7,905 bases of DNA, from the NCBI GenBank assembly GCA_023430975.1, contig JAEYYB010000062.1, positions 1 to 7,905 of the forward strand. The letters are read 5' to 3'. This document shows positions 7,417 to 7,905 of the stretch, piece after piece. Source of the stretch: Bacillota bacterium (lineage in GTDB: Bacteria; Bacillota; Clostridia; Acetivibrionales; DSM-2933). A model generated the notes under the pieces. That model was not told the origin of the DNA and made no database searches. It saw nothing but the letters and a program-made list of their open reading frames with translations. The position numbers and the translations under genes were made by a program. Within the stretch, counting starts at the first letter, position 1, and every line of letters starts with the position of its first letter.

Positions 7417-7445
7417 ATTATACCATATTTTTCTTTTATTTGCAG
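7417..7445 (-). promoter_or_regulatory. Operon promoter with extended -10
   Basis: A perfect TATAAT (7422-7417) preceded by TGG gives an extended -10 element. The region 17 bases upstream (CTGCAA, 7445-7440) is a poor -35. Transcription would start near 7410, leaving a leader of about 25 bases before the GTG at 7384. No other good promoter is visible upstream of the later genes, so this one probably drives all five. A weak -35 with an extended -10 suits low basal expression or activator-dependent expression. Confidence 0.65.
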
Positions 7446-7459
7446 TGGTTTTTTAGTGG
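7444..7459 (-). repeat. Short direct repeat at the promoter, possible operator
   Basis: CCACT occurs at 7459-7455 and again at 7448-7444, starting 11 bases apart (about one helical turn) with A-rich sequence between. The second copy overlaps the weak -35 region. This could be a binding site for a regulator supplied by the host, since no regulator gene is in the window. Five-base repeats are common by chance, so confidence is low. Confidence 0.25.
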
Positions 7460-7778
7460 GTGTATTAAAAGTAAATTGAGTTATATCAAATACAATACAT
7501 CAAGGCTTACTGCCATGTGAAGTAATACATTCTGTGAGCAGAAGTATCTCATGTATAGGAATTTCAGGACTAAAAGCAACTAATTACAAAGGTTTCTCTA
7601 AACGCTCAGAATAAGATAATGATTTTTATCAAAACATAAGAATAAGTATCCGAATGTGCAATTCATCCATTTTTCATAGGACTCAAAGCTTGGAATGTCT
7701 TTCAAAGCAGGTCAATAAGCTTGTTCTGGACTTTGGGATCTGTTGTACTTATAGTATTGAGAATTCTTGAAACGCTGC
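7460..7778. other. Non-coding interval between promoter and right repeat
   Basis: About 320 bases without a recognisable gene. Both strands contain short open stretches with protein-like wording but no start, ribosome site or family that I know. One is on the plus strand about 7480-7614 (containing SGLKATNYKGFSKRSE before a TAA). Another is on the minus strand ending at 7702. They may be remains of older genes or chance. No RNA gene, CRISPR or riboswitch is visible. Confidence 0.5.
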
Positions 7779-7779
7779 T
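7702..7779 (-). pseudogene. Possible C-terminal gene remnant abutting the right repeat
   Basis: On the minus strand an open stretch of 25 codons begins at the inner edge of the right repeat and ends at TGA (7704-7702). Its tail, ISTTDPKVQNKLIDLL, reads like a normal soluble protein end. Inside the repeat the same frame meets TAG (7785-7783) two codons back, so no intact gene exists. I do not recognise the family. At this length chance is a serious alternative. Confidence 0.2.
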
Positions 7780-7905
7780 ATACTAATTCAAGGTTGGTAT
7801 TCACTTGGAAGTATCTCTAAATTGTCTGAGGAAAACAACTTACGAGGACAGGGAAAGCATACGATAAAAACTTTTAAGTATGCTTTTCCCTGTCCTGACA
7901 CTGGC
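7779..7905 (-). repeat. Right terminal inverted repeat (at least 127 bp)
   Basis: This is the exact reverse complement of bases 1-127, including the hairpin (7846-7895 here) and the terminal sequence ending CTGACACTGGC. The inner border at 7779 is sharp, and the adjoining sequence is unrelated to what lies inside the left copy. On the minus strand a short open reading stretch begins directly at this border (see 7702-7779). That would fit the repeat having landed in or next to an older gene, but the fragment is too short to prove it. Confidence 0.97.
7846..7895. other. Hairpin inside the right inverted repeat
   Basis: This is the mirror copy of the 11-60 hairpin: 17 paired bases, one bulge and the same spacer. 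The arms are preserved base for base, including the bulge position. The two hairpins lie 10 bases in from each window edge. Confidence 0.9.

Larger units (their letters stand above)
1..7905. mobile_element. Putative non-autonomous element: defence cassette between long inverted repeats
   Basis: Seen: the two ends of the window are perfect reverse complements for 127 bp, and all the genes lie between them. Only defence-type genes are inside, with no transposase, integrase, resolvase or replication gene. Inference: this is a cargo-carrying unit moved in trans by an enzyme encoded elsewhere, or a region bracketed by two inverted copies of a dispersed repeat. The repeat reaches both window edges, so its true outer ends, any target-site duplication and the neighbouring genes cannot be seen. 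The lack of divergence between the copies argues for recent formation, gene conversion or selection on the repeat. Calling it a mobile element is therefore an interpretation; the repeat pair itself is certain. Confidence 0.5.

Noticed and set aside
7338..7520. Plus-strand 60-codon frame across the operon promoter
   Set aside because: It overlaps the nuclease start and the extended -10 promoter on the other strand, has no ribosome site and shows no recognisable family.
7774..7905. Plus-strand open frame running out through the right repeat (contains GQGKHTIKTFKYAFPCPDTG)
   Set aside because: It begins just after a stop, has no start or ribosome site, and its wording follows from the hairpin arms. 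It could only be judged with flanking sequence.
1..7905. CRISPR array, tRNA, rRNA, riboswitch or retron RNA
   Set aside because: No spaced direct repeats, cloverleaf sequence, conserved rRNA segments, riboswitch core or reverse transcriptase gene were seen on either strand.

Overview
The window is an AT-rich stretch (roughly 30 % GC by eye). Shine-Dalgarno sites of the GAGG and GGTGA type, a TGnTATAAT promoter, and GTG and ATG starts point to a low-GC Gram-positive bacterium (Bacillota, probably clostridial). I cannot name a species. No housekeeping, phage structural, integrase or transposase gene is visible. Everything recognisable is a defence (biological conflict) gene.

Layout: a perfect inverted repeat of at least 127 bp closes both ends (1-127 and 7779-7905). 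Each copy carries a 50-nt hairpin near its outer edge. Between them, five genes lie head to tail on the minus strand, read from right to left, with one clear promoter at 7417-7445. The first three overlap: a PD-(D/E)xK nuclease with an ABC-3C-type C-terminal domain, a small middle component, and a DUF3732-type Rad50-like ABC ATPase with a CPLC zinc hook. They form a complete predicted ABC three-component (ABC-3C) system. After a 67-bp gap with no convincing promoter come a sacsin/HSP90-like GHKL ATPase of 814 residues and, 24 bp further, a fusion of a Schlafen-type AlbA_2 domain to a TIR (Toll/interleukin-1 receptor) domain with its catalytic glutamate.

Working model (inference): the ABC ATPase and middle component sense foreign or damaged DNA and license the nuclease. 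The GHKL ATPase gates the AlbA_2-TIR protein, which would deplete NAD+ as a second, abortive layer. Co-orientation and tight spacing suggest a single transcript. The novel aspects are the joining of two different ATPase-gated effector modules, their packaging between long perfect inverted repeats without a recombinase, and a strong ribosome site inside the TIR gene that could yield a free TIR domain.

Non-coding parts: 128-315 holds a promoter-like sequence pointing out through the left end, and a 23-codon open stretch. 7400-7778 holds the operon promoter, a short 11-bp-spaced direct repeat and low-confidence coding remnants, one of which stops exactly at the repeat border.
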